Part shown: positions 1 through 7,889 of the stretch, one piece after another | How positions within the stretch are numbered: the first letter of the stretch is position 1 | How the letters are laid out: each line of letters opens with the position of its first letter | From: Streptomyces sp. NBC_01255 | GTDB lineage: Bacteria; Actinomycetota; Actinomycetes; Streptomycetales; Streptomycetaceae | Direction: 5' to 3' | NCBI RefSeq assembly: GCF_036226445.1 | Contig: NZ_CP108474.1 | Span: 1,426,001 to 1,490,000 of the forward strand | Length of the DNA stretch: 64,000 nucleotides | The notes under the pieces: model-generated | Databases searched by the model: none | What the model was told of the DNA's origin: nothing | Seen by the model: only the letters and a program-made list of their open reading frames with translations | Made by a program: the position numbers and the translations under genes

Positions 1-1392
1 GAACCCGCCCCGCTCGAACCGGGCGCGTACGACCCCGCCCCGCACACCCCCACGGCTCCCGTCCCGCCGCCTCCCGGCCCGCCTCCCCCTCACCCGCCCG
101 GCCACCCCCTCCCCGACTCCGCGACGGGCTCGTGGGCGACTCCCCGCATGGCCGCGCGCCCCCGGCGCGGGAGCGTCGGTCTGTGGACGCAGCCGCCGCC
201 CGACGCCGCCGGGGCCGCGCTCCGCAAGGAGCCGTTCCTGCCCCAGGAGGAGCTCGTCCGGGTCCGCAACGCCGCCATGGAGGCGGGACTCGCCGACCCC
301 GTCCTGCGCCCCGCCCTCCTCAAGGGCATCCCGGCGCACTTCACGGCCACCCTCCAACGGCTGAGCGGCCCGCTGCAGCAGGTACACGCCGACCTGAACA
401 CGATGAACCAGGTCGAGCGCCTCATCGACGGCCTGGTGCCCCTGGAGATCTGGCTGCACAACGCGATCGAGCAGACCCACGAGCAGGGCCCGCGCGCCGT
501 CCTGCAGGGCGCGCTCGACACGGTGGCCCGGGAGATCACCGGCGAGGCGGTCCTGCCGGCGGACATGATGCCCGGGGAGTTCAAGGAGGAGATCGTCCTC
601 CAGGACGACACCGTGCCGTACGAGTTCCTCCACGGCGGCATCCGGGCCGGCGCCTCCGTCGCCCTGCTGAGGATCCCGCCGTACGAGTCGGGGGCCCCGC
701 TCCTCCCGTCGTACCCGCACGGCGGCACGGGGTGGATGGTCGCGCCCGGGCTGCTGATCACCAACCACCATGTGGTGATGGCGCGTTCGTGGGAGGCGGG
801 CGTCCGGCCGTTCGTGAGCGACGAGGACCTGCGGCTCCAGGCGCTGATGTCCCGCTCCCGCTTCGACTTCGTCGAGAACGCGTCGGCCTCGCCCGAGGTG
901 ACCGCCGGCGAACTCGTCGCCTGGGACGAGGCGCTGGACTACGCCATCGTGCGGCTCACCGCCGAGCAGGCGCCGCGGCCGACGCTCAGGGTCGCCACCC
1001 GGCCGCTGCTCGTCCGGGAGCGCCAGCGGGTTCCGGTCAACATCATCCAGCACCCGGGCGGTCTGCCGAAGCGGGTCGCCCTGCGCAACAACCTGGTCTA
1101 CCGGGCGGACGAGCGGGACATCCTGTACTTCACCGACACGCGCGGCGGCTCCTCCGGCTCGCCCGTGTGCCTCGACGACTGGACGGTGGTGGGACTGCAC
1201 CGTGGCACGCAGAAGGTGGACGAGGTCGAATTCCAGGGAGGGAAGACGAAGTTCGTGAACGTCGGCACCCAGATGAGCAGCATCATGACCCATCTGCGGG
1301 AGTCCCGACCGGAGTTGTACGACGAGATCGTGGCCGGCCAGTCGGGCCGGCCCGCCCCGGGGGACGGACGCACGGGTAGCCGAGGTGAGTGA
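1..1392 (+). CDS. Trypsin-like serine protease with helical effector-associated-like N-terminal region; 5' end outside window
   Basis: The frame is open from the first base of the window with no stop. The upstream part encodes a proline-rich linker, so the true start lies outside and the ATG at 148 is only the first internal one. After the linker comes an all-helical segment (about nt 230-540) that resembles the small effector-associated domains of bacterial conflict proteins; that resemblance is an inference. A chymotrypsin-fold protease follows, with catalytic His in LLITNHHVV, Asp in LDYAIVRL and Ser in GGSSGSPV. There is no signal peptide in the visible part, so it is probably cytoplasmic. 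Its stop overlaps the GTG start of the next protease, so the two are translationally coupled. Confidence 0.85.
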   Translation, partial: EPAPLEPGAYDPAPHTPTAPVPPPPGPPPPHPPGHPLPDSATGSWATPRMAARPRRGSVGLWTQPPPDAAGAALRKEPFLPQEELVRVRNAAMEAGLADPVLRPALLKGIPAHFTATLQRLSGPLQQVHADLNTMNQVERLIDGLVPLEIWLHNAIEQTHEQGPRAVLQGALDTVAREITGEAVLPADMMPGEFKEEIVLQDDTVPYEFLHGGIRAGASVALLRIPPYESGAPLLPSYPHGGTGWMVAPGLLITNHHVVMARSWEAGVRPFVSDEDLRLQALMSRSRFDFVENASASPEVTAGELVAWDEALDYAIVRLTAEQAPRPTLRVATRPLLVRERQRVPVNIIQHPGGLPKRVALRNNLVYRADERDILYFTDTRGGSSGSPVCLDDWTVVGLHRGTQKVDEVEFQGGKTKFVNVGTQMSSIMTHLRESRPELYDEIVAGQSGRPAPGDGRTGSRGE

Positions 1393-2504
1393 CCATGCCG
1401 AACGGATCACGCGGCGGAGCACGACGCGGGGCAGGGAGCGGATCGCCCGTCGCGACCGGCGCCGAGCAGATCTTCGGGGACCTGCGGGAGGTCGCCGCGC
1501 GGGTCCGGGCGGATCTGGAGGCGGAGATCGCCGAGTCGTCGCTCGAACTGCCCGCCGACGTGGCGCCCGCGGTCGAGATCTCCCGCTTCGCCCGCGAGGA
1601 GCGGGCGCGGGTCCTGGAAGCCGGGGTCAGCGGTCTTGAGAAGCTGGCGGCGCACCGCGAGGACGAGATCGACGAGAACGAGTCCTTCGGCGTGGAGGCG
1701 ATCGTCCTCCTCCAGGGCCGCCCCGCGATCCTCGTCCAGCGCCAGGACTTCGCATCGCAGCGGGACGAGTGGGCCGTCCTCGACGGTCAACGGGCCGCCA
1801 TCAAGGAGACCTTGGCCCGGGTCGGACGGGTCGAGGTCACCGGCCATCCCAGCCTGGACTGGATCGGCACGGCGTTTCTCGTCGGCCCGCGCACGGTGAT
1901 GACCAACCGTCATGTCGCCTCGGAGTTCAGCCGCTTCGAAGCGGACCGCGACCGCTGGACCTTCGCGTTCGGCATGTCGGCGCGGGTGGACCCGGCCGAG
2001 GAGCTTCCCCTGGAAGGCGACCCTGTCACCGCTCCGTCCTTCGCCCCGTACGAGATCACGGAGATCATCGGCATCCACCCGGACGTCGACATGGCCCTGC
2101 TGCGGATCGAGCCCTCGGCCTCCGACGGGCTGCCGACCCCGCTCGCGGTCGCCGCGGACGCTCCCGCGAGCGTGCCGGGCCGCCCGGTGTACGTGGTCGG
2201 CTACCCGGCCTGGGACGGCCGGCGCAATGAGCCCGAGTCGATGCGCCGGATCTTCATGGACGTGTACAACGTGAAGCGGCTCCAGCCGGGCGCGGCCACC
2301 GAGTTCACCCCCGGCAGCCTGGTGATGAAGCACGACTGCTCGACGCTGGGCGGCAACAGCGGCTCCCCCGTCCTCGACCTCACCGACCACCGCGTCCTCG
2401 GCCTGCACTTCGGCGGCCGCTACCGCAGCGGAAACCTCGCGGTCCCGCTGTGGGAGCTGATCGACGACCCCCTGCTCGCCCGGGCGGAGGTCAACTGGGT
2501 CTAG
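1389..2504 (+). CDS. Trypsin-like (V8-type) serine protease, second of a coupled pair
   Basis: This is a protease of about 371 residues. A charged helical N-terminal half (roughly residues 15-155) precedes a chymotrypsin/V8 fold with His in TVMTNRHVA, Asp in HPDVDMALL and Ser in GGNSGSPVL, so the triad is complete. The GTG start overlaps the upstream stop; an ATG two codons later (1395) is equally possible and has GGTGA upstream. No signal peptide is visible. The TAG stop sits inside the CTAG that borders the adjacent MITE-like element. Like its neighbour it combines a helical adaptor-like region with an intracellular trypsin domain, an architecture known from conflict or regulated-proteolysis systems; its substrate is unknown. 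Confidence 0.85.
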   Translation: MTMPNGSRGGARRGAGSGSPVATGAEQIFGDLREVAARVRADLEAEIAESSLELPADVAPAVEISRFAREERARVLEAGVSGLEKLAAHREDEIDENESFGVEAIVLLQGRPAILVQRQDFASQRDEWAVLDGQRAAIKETLARVGRVEVTGHPSLDWIGTAFLVGPRTVMTNRHVASEFSRFEADRDRWTFAFGMSARVDPAEELPLEGDPVTAPSFAPYEITEIIGIHPDVDMALLRIEPSASDGLPTPLAVAADAPASVPGRPVYVVGYPAWDGRRNEPESMRRIFMDVYNVKRLQPGAATEFTPGSLVMKHDCSTLGGNSGSPVLDLTDHRVLGLHFGGRYRSGNLAVPLWELIDDPLLARAEVNWV

Positions 2505-2669
2505 GGCCTGTCCGGCGGATCAGGGTCGGATAGGTCGCGGCGTCTGGTGCGGTGCATCGCAAGGCGCCGGAGCGCACTAATAGCGGAGCTATTCGGGCGT
2601 TTCGGCAACGCGGCGAGGTGCCGTGCCAGACGCCGGGGCCCCGGCCATGATCCGCCGGACAGGCCCTAG
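2501..2669. mobile_element. MITE-like non-coding element with perfect 22-bp terminal inverted repeats
   Basis: Bases 2501-2522 are the exact reverse complement of 2648-2669. Each end begins with CTAG followed by GGCCTGTCCGGCGGATCA. CTAG is self-palindromic and could be the target duplication of an IS427/IS5-type transposase. The 125-bp core carries no credible ORF. Similar GGCCTGTCCGGCGGATC ends are, from memory, common in Streptomyces genomes. Confidence 0.75.
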
Positions 2670-2684
2670 GGGGCGTCCCGCCCC

Positions 2685-3368
2685 CTAGAGCACGCCCTCC
2701 ACCACGGCGAACGCGCCCCGGGCGGTGGTCCCGTCCGGCCGCGTCCACTCGGCGGTGACGCCACCGAGCCCGGAGCCGCCGTCCGACCCGTCCGAACCGC
2801 CCGCGCGCAGCACGCGCCGTACACGCAGGGCCAGTCGGCCGGTGTCGTCGCCGGACGTCCGTACCACCACCTCAGTGTGGTCGGCGCCCTCCGTGACCCG
2901 TACGAGCTCCGTGTCGCCACCCGGGCCCTCCGCACCTCCCCCGGTGAGGGAGACGGAGACGGTGAGGTCTGGCGTGTCGTTCACGGACTGGTCCTGCGCC
3001 ACCGCGTGCCCCCGCAGCAGGGCGTACAACTGCCCGACGAGAGCGGGGTCGTGGGCTCCGTCATAGATCCAGCGCGTGCCCAGGACGCCGTGCTCGGACG
3101 TGCCGATGAGAGCGTGGTCGGCGCCTTCCAGTGGAGCCCCGCGGTAGGTCATGGGCACCAGGTAGGCCGCGGCCCCCTCCTCCGCCCCGTCGGTCACCAC
3201 CATGAACTCGATCCCCACCTCGCCGGCCGGGTCGTCGAGCCGGAACCCTCCGGCCTTGGCCGGGCTCGGCCCGCCCTCCCGACCGTCGTACCAGTCACGG
3301 GTGGGCAGCCACGAGGCGAGCAGCTCCATCTTGGTGGGCTGCATCGTGGTGTGGTGGATGACGGCCAT
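2685..3368 (-). CDS. Maltokinase N-terminal cap-like domain protein
   Basis: The 227-residue protein begins MAVIHHTTMQPTK and shows the pattern of the maltokinase N-terminal cap family (stand-alone N-cap proteins often named 1,4-alpha-glucan branching proteins): a WLPTRDWY segment, then a beta-rich fold with YLVPMTYRG and GTRWIYDGAHDP. No kinase domain follows, so it is the cap fold alone. The C-terminal 70 residues are rich in Gly, Asp and Ser and less conserved-looking. It stands alone, divergent from the serine hydrolase. The role is unproven; a link to trehalose/maltose metabolism is only family knowledge. Confidence 0.75.
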   Translation of the reverse strand: MAVIHHTTMQPTKMELLASWLPTRDWYDGREGGPSPAKAGGFRLDDPAGEVGIEFMVVTDGAEEGAAAYLVPMTYRGAPLEGADHALIGTSEHGVLGTRWIYDGAHDPALVGQLYALLRGHAVAQDQSVNDTPDLTVSVSLTGGGAEGPGGDTELVRVTEGADHTEVVVRTSGDDTGRLALRVRRVLRAGGSDGSDGGSGLGGVTAEWTRPDGTTARGAFAVVEGVL

Positions 3369-3508
3369 CGTGCGACTCTTCCTCTCGACCGGGCGAACTC
3401 ACGGGCCAACGGAACCTAACAGACGGTTCCCGGGTCGCCGCGCGGGGCTGCCGGGCCGGACCTAGCCTGGAAGGTGGAGTGTCGTCCCCGGCCGCCAGGA
3501 GGCCCGCC

Positions 3509-4792
3509 GTGAGGTACTCATTCAGCCGTCGGCGGCGCGTATGTGCCGGTGTCGCGGCGCTCGGGATCTTTGCGGCCCCCCTCGGTATGGGCACGGCCGT
3601 CGCCACCGAGCCTCCGGGCCCCGCCCAGTTCGTCACGTCCTCGGCGCAGGTACAACAGGCCCACCAGGCACAACAGGCACAGACGGAGTTCCCGGAGCTG
3701 ACCCCGGCCGTCGCCGCCAAGCTGGACACGGCGATCCGGGACGTCATGCGGGACGGGGACGTGCCGGGCGTCGTGGTCGCCCTGTCGGCCCCGGACAAGG
3801 GCACGTACATCCGGTCCTTCGGCGAGGCGGACACCGCGACCGGCGCGGCCATGAGTCCCGGTCTCTTCATGCGGATCGGCAGCGAGACCAAGACGTTCAC
3901 GGTGACCGCCGTCCTCGAACTGGTCGACGAGGGCAAGGTCGGCCTGGACGACCCGATCTCCGACTACGTCGACGGCGTGCCGAACGGCGACAAGATCACC
4001 CTGCGCGACCTGGCGGCCATGCGCAGCGGGCTCTTCAACTACACCGGGGACGAGGACTTCTACAAGGCTCTGACCTCCGACCCCGACCGCCCCTTCACTC
4101 CGCAGCAGTTGCTGGACTACTCGTTCAAGCACCCGGTGGAGTTCCAGCCCGGCGAGGAGTTCCAGTACTCCAACACGAACACGATCCTGCTCGGCCTCGT
4201 CGTGGAGAAGGCCGGGGGCATGCCGCTGCACGAGTACATCCAGAAGAACGTCCTGGAGCCCGCGGGCCTGCGGCACACCACCTTCCCGACGGACGCCGCG
4301 TTCCCCCGGCCGCACGCCCACGGCTACACCGAGCAGACCGCGTCGGGCGACGTCGAGGACGCCACCGACTGGAACCCGTCCTGGGGCTGGGCGGCCGGGG
4401 CGATGATCTCGAACCTCCAGGACATGCGCTCCTGGGCCGAGACCGTCGCCACGGGCACGCTCCTCACCGCCGAGACCCAGGCCGAACGCCTCAAGGTCTA
4501 CCCGTCGTCCACCAGCGGCGACGGATACGGTCTGGGCATCTTCGACATCCAGGGCTGGATCGGGCACAACGGCTCCCTGCCGGGCTACCAGTCGCTGACG
4601 ATCTACCTGCCCGAGGCGCAGGCGACCCTCGTCGTCCTCCTCAACACCGACATCACCAAGGACGGCGTCGCCCCCAGCACCCTCTTCGGGAAGGCCGTCA
4701 CCGGCATCGTGACCCCGGACCACGTCTACGACATCCCGGCCCCGGCAGCTCCGCCGAGCCCGGAGTCTCCCCCGAGCCCGGGCTACGGCTGA
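3509..4792 (+). CDS. Secreted serine hydrolase, class C beta-lactamase / D-Ala-D-Ala carboxypeptidase family
   Basis: The GTG at 3509 is chosen because a perfect AGGAGG lies at 3497-3502, six bases upstream; an in-frame GTG at 3479 lacks this. The N-terminus, with RRRR followed by a hydrophobic stretch and AVA, is a Sec-type signal peptide. The S12-family active site is complete: S125-E-T-K128, Y220-S-N222 and H353-N-G355 (the HxG box). The protein ends in a proline/serine-rich tail. It should act outside the membrane on D-Ala-D-Ala-like peptides or esters. Whether it is a carboxypeptidase, esterase or beta-lactamase cannot be told from sequence. Confidence 0.9.
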   Translation: MRYSFSRRRRVCAGVAALGIFAAPLGMGTAVATEPPGPAQFVTSSAQVQQAHQAQQAQTEFPELTPAVAAKLDTAIRDVMRDGDVPGVVVALSAPDKGTYIRSFGEADTATGAAMSPGLFMRIGSETKTFTVTAVLELVDEGKVGLDDPISDYVDGVPNGDKITLRDLAAMRSGLFNYTGDEDFYKALTSDPDRPFTPQQLLDYSFKHPVEFQPGEEFQYSNTNTILLGLVVEKAGGMPLHEYIQKNVLEPAGLRHTTFPTDAAFPRPHAHGYTEQTASGDVEDATDWNPSWGWAAGAMISNLQDMRSWAETVATGTLLTAETQAERLKVYPSSTSGDGYGLGIFDIQGWIGHNGSLPGYQSLTIYLPEAQATLVVLLNTDITKDGVAPSTLFGKAVTGIVTPDHVYDIPAPAAPPSPESPPSPGYG

Positions 4793-4825
4793 CGGCTGAC
4801 GGCTGACCGCTGACAACCCGGGCGG

Positions 4826-5254
4826 TCAGCGGTAATACCCCTCCACGACGGCCCGTACCTCGTCGAGCAGCGCGGGGCCGTCCTGCGGTACGGGCGGCTT
4901 GCCGCCGGCCGGCCTGATGTCCAGGAGCTGTTCGCCGGAGAGGGCGAACACGACCCGCCGCAGCCCCGCCAGCCGGATGACGGGCTCGCACATCCCGCAG
5001 GGCTCGCAGCTGGTGTACATCGTGGTCTCCGCCGCCGTGGCCGCGTCCAGCTCCCTCGCGGCCCAGCGCGCCAGCTTCAGTTCGGGGTGCGCGGTGATGT
5101 CGCGGTCGGTGAGGGTGGTGTTGTACTCCTCCGCCAGCACCGTCCCGTCCGGTGCCGCGAGCAGCGAGCCGAAGGGCGGGTCGCCGCCGTCCTTCGCCTT
5201 GGCCGCGAGCGCGATGGCCCGGCGGAGGAGGGTGTGGTCGTCGTGAGTGATCAT
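4826..5254 (-). CDS. Nucleoside deaminase, CMP/dCMP deaminase zinc-binding family
   Basis: About 142 residues, starting MITHDDHTLLRRAIALA. The start has GGAG seven bases upstream. The zinc site is visible: TAHPELK provides the His and proton-shuttling Glu (HPE in place of the usual HAE), and SCEPCGMCE is the PCxxC box. Length and motifs fit guanine/tRNA-adenosine-type deaminases of the tadA/guaD superfamily, but the exact substrate is not clear. It lies 37 bases upstream of the F420-type oxidoreductase stop on the same strand. Confidence 0.85.
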   Translation of the reverse strand: MITHDDHTLLRRAIALAAKAKDGGDPPFGSLLAAPDGTVLAEEYNTTLTDRDITAHPELKLARWAARELDAATAAETTMYTSCEPCGMCEPVIRLAGLRRVVFALSGEQLLDIRPAGGKPPVPQDGPALLDEVRAVVEGYYR

Positions 5255-5291
5255 GCGATGGCTCCGTTCGGCAGAGGGACAGGGACAGCGG

Positions 5292-6140
5292 TCAGTCGTG
5301 GGACAGGGAGAGGGACCCGGCCACGGCGGTGAGTGCCTGCCAGGCCTTTTCCGGGTGGTGTGTCTCGCTCGGGTTCCCCGCATACGGGTCGAGGACGACG
5401 GACTCGGCGCCAAGGAGCCGCAGTCCGTCGAGGTCGTCGAGGATCTGGTCGAGCGTGCCGTGCCCCGCGAGCCGGTCCGCGCCGGTGACCGGTGCCGCGG
5501 TGACCTGGAGGGCGATCCGCGGAGCCAGCGCCGGCACGGGGAGCCGCAGCTCGTCCGCGGCGGCCTTCAGCCGGTCGGCGCCCTCGCGCAGCCACGGCAG
5601 GGTGGGGCGCAGCGGGTGCCAGGCGTCCCCGAGCCGTACGGCACGCCGCATCCCCGCGTCGCTGTTGCCGCCGACCCACACCGGAATCCTCCTCTCCCCG
5701 TAGTCCGCGGTGTTCGCCCACGCCTCCCGGACGCCCCGCAGGTGCTCGTCGGTCAGCCGGCCACGGCGCTCGAAGGGGATGCCGAGGGCGGCGAACTCCT
5801 GCCGTGCCCAGCCCACGCCCATGCCGAGGACCAGCCGCCCGCCGCTCAGCTGGTCGAGGTTGGCCGCCATGCGGGCGGTGAGCAGGGGGTGCCGGTAGGG
5901 GGCGATGAGCACGGTCGTGCCGAGCCGGACGCGGGTGGTGAGGCCGGCCAGCCAGGAGAGGGTGGTGAACGGCTCGTAGAAGGGTGCCGGATAGCGCTCG
6001 GCGACGTCGGGTGTGACGGCGATGTGGTCCGAGACCATCAGGAGGTCGTAACCCAGGCCTTCCACGGTCCGAGCCCAGTTCCGCAGGACTCCGGGGTCGG
6101 TGCCGGGTCCGAAGTTGAGGATGTTGACTCCGATCTTCAC
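5292..6140 (-). CDS. LLM-class (luciferase-like) F420-dependent oxidoreductase
   Basis: A bacterial-luciferase-like TIM barrel of about 282 residues beginning VKIGVNILNFGPGTDP, with YDLLMVSDHIAVTPD near residue 37 and LGTTVLIAPYRHPLLTA, typical of F420-dependent LLM proteins. The GTG ending at 6140 is chosen because the family motif begins there; no good ribosome binding site is visible, so the start is uncertain. It is divergent from the Lrp-type regulator with a 94-bp gap and may be its target. Substrate unknown. Confidence 0.85.
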   Translation of the reverse strand: MKIGVNILNFGPGTDPGVLRNWARTVEGLGYDLLMVSDHIAVTPDVAERYPAPFYEPFTTLSWLAGLTTRVRLGTTVLIAPYRHPLLTARMAANLDQLSGGRLVLGMGVGWARQEFAALGIPFERRGRLTDEHLRGVREAWANTADYGERRIPVWVGGNSDAGMRRAVRLGDAWHPLRPTLPWLREGADRLKAAADELRLPVPALAPRIALQVTAAPVTGADRLAGHGTLDQILDDLDGLRLLGAESVVLDPYAGNPSETHHPEKAWQALTAVAGSLSLSHD

Positions 6141-6234
6141 GAGAACGAGGCTAGTCAGGCGGCAGGGTCCCGCAGAAGGGATTCCCGCCTGTTCCGAGGC
6201 CCTTCGGCCGTGGATCCGCCGGTAATCTGGCCGG

Positions 6235-6705
6235 ATGACCGAGACCCTCGACGCGACGGACTGGGCGATCCTGAGGGAACTCCAGCAGGACGGCCGGATC
6301 GCGTACACGGAGTTGGCGCGGCGGGTGAACCTGAGCGCGTCGGCGACCAAGGAGCGGGTGCGGCGTCTGGAGGACGCCGAGGTGATCACGGGGTTCCGGG
6401 CGGAGGTGGACCTGGAGCGGACCGGCCATCCGGTGCTCGCGGTGGTCCGGCTGAAGTACCCGGGGACACGGCACGAGCCGTTGCGCCGGCTGCTCGGTGA
6501 GCGCCCGGAGTACCTGGAGTGTCTGCGGACGACCGGGGACGACTGCTACGTCCTGAAGGTGGCGGCCACGTCGATGTCCCATCTGGAGGAGCTCGTCGAC
6601 GCGCTGGCCCGGTTCGGGAGTACGACCACGAACCTCGTCCTCAGCCGGACGCTGCCGTTCCGGGGACCGGCCGAGCCGCGAACGGCAGCGCGCGCGGCTC
6701 GCTGA
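6235..6705 (+). CDS. Lrp/AsnC-family transcriptional regulator
   Basis: 156 residues. The N-terminal helix-turn-helix shows the classic DATDWAILRELQQDGR and YTELARRVNLSASATKERV, followed by an AsnC/RAM ligand-binding domain (VLAVVRLKYPG, CLRTTGDDCYVLKV, SHLEELVDALARFG). Lrp proteins bind DNA as octamers and respond to amino acids. It is divergent from the LLM oxidoreductase. Confidence 0.92.
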   Translation: MTETLDATDWAILRELQQDGRIAYTELARRVNLSASATKERVRRLEDAEVITGFRAEVDLERTGHPVLAVVRLKYPGTRHEPLRRLLGERPEYLECLRTTGDDCYVLKVAATSMSHLEELVDALARFGSTTTNLVLSRTLPFRGPAEPRTAARAAR

Positions 6706-6867
6706 GATCCGGAAGGGGCGCGCGACATCTGCCGTGCGCCCTCTCAGTCCGACCGCGCGCTCCGGCGAACGGGTCAAACGGTGCTGGGGGCTTCCCGACC
6801 AAGATCAATAGCCTGACGTCCGGCGCGTGACCTCGCGTCTGTCGGACAGAGAAGGCAAGCGACTCCC

Positions 6868-7423
6868 GTGAAACTTCCGATGTTGCAGCGCATGGCGTGG
6901 CTCACCGCGGCGACCGCGCTGCTGACGACGCCCGGCTCCGCCCCGGCGGGCGCCGCCGACACATGGCAGAAGGCTCGCCGCCCTGTGGGCGGACCGGGGC
7001 GCGGGGCCCGACCGTCCCGCCACCCTGTACGCGGCGCCCCTGACGTTCGCCGCGTGGGGGCAGCCGCTGTTCGGCGCGGTGACGAACCGGACCTACCGGT
7101 CGACGTACCCGGACGACGCCGGCACGCGGCACATCTCCGACATCGCGGTGACCGCCGCCGGCCGGCTCGTCGTGGGTTCGGCGGCGGACGCCGGTGACGG
7201 CGGCCCGTTCGACTCCGCGGTGAGCGACGCCGGCCGGGTGACGATCTCGGCGACGGGCCGGGTCCGGGTCTCCCTCGCGGCCTCCCCGACCGTGCTCGGG
7301 ACGTACCCCCAGTACAAGATCGAGGCGGTGGAGTGCCTGCCCGACTCCACGGACACCCTGCTGGGCACCGACGACGAGAACCTCGGCGGCTACGTACGGA
7401 CGGTGTCCTTCTGCGGCGCCTGA
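6868..7423 (+). pseudogene. Small secreted protein split by a frameshift near 6970
   Basis: A GTG at 6868 opens a signal-peptide-like start (KLPMLQRMAWLTAATALL ending AGAADTWQK). Coherent coding then shifts to the next frame: from about 6974 it reads LAALWADRGAGPDRPATLY and continues to a stop at 7421-7423 (ending YVRTVSFCGA). Removing one base near 6971-6973 joins the frames smoothly. The intact product would be a secreted protein of about 185 residues with no family I recognise. Either the gene is inactivated in this strain or the assembly has an indel. Confidence 0.65.
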
Positions 7424-7440
7424 GCACGACGTGACCTGAC

Positions 7441-7472
7441 GGACTCCGGGGCCTGCTGGGGCCCCGGAGTCC
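7441..7472. terminator. Intrinsic terminator hairpin
   Basis: A perfect 13-bp stem (GGACTCCGGGGCC with its complement) and a 6-base loop, directly after the small secreted gene and upstream of the riboswitch. Confidence 0.75.
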
Positions 7473-7509
7473 CCTTGCGTGCAAAGACCGCGAGGACCGG
7501 GCTACGCTG

Positions 7510-7712
7510 CGGGTGCAGCTGGTTCGCCCCCGTCAGCCGGACGGGATGCGTCGTAAGAGGGAACCCGGTGGGAATCCGGGACTGCCCCGCAGCGGTGAGC
7601 GGGAACGACCGCCGTCATCAGCACTGGACCCGGGAAGGGTCTGGGAAGCGACGGCCATTAGGTGTCCTCCCCCGTGAGGACGTGCCCGCGAGTCCGAAGA
7701 CCTGCCCGTTGC
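7510..7712 (+). promoter_or_regulatory. Cobalamin (B12) riboswitch upstream of metE
   Basis: The leader contains the hallmark blocks of the adenosylcobalamin aptamer in order: GGGAATCCGGGACTGCCCCG, GAACGACCGCC, then GCACTGGACCCGGGAAG with CTGGGAAGCGACGGCC, and finally CGAGTCCGAAGACCTGCC near 7689-7706. The edges are approximate. From known biology it shuts off the B12-independent methionine synthase when cobalamin is present, so that MetH is used. About 180 nt between aptamer and start codon would hold the expression platform; I did not resolve its hairpins. Confidence 0.92.
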
Positions 7713-7889
7713 CCGCACGCGGACGATTCCGCGCGCGGATGTTCCGGTGACCTCGTGGGCGGGTCGGCGTACAGAGCGAGAAGGACGACCGCGTCGCACC
7801 GCGCCGGGTCGCACCGTCCGTTCCGTCACCCTTCGCGCCCTCGTCCCGTCACCGGGACCTCAGGGATTCATCTCGCGAAGGAGATCTCC

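Noticed and set aside
3518..4816. Open frame of about 430 codons opposite the serine hydrolase
   Set aside because: A shadow of the real gene, which has a signal peptide, a complete active site and a perfect ribosome binding site.
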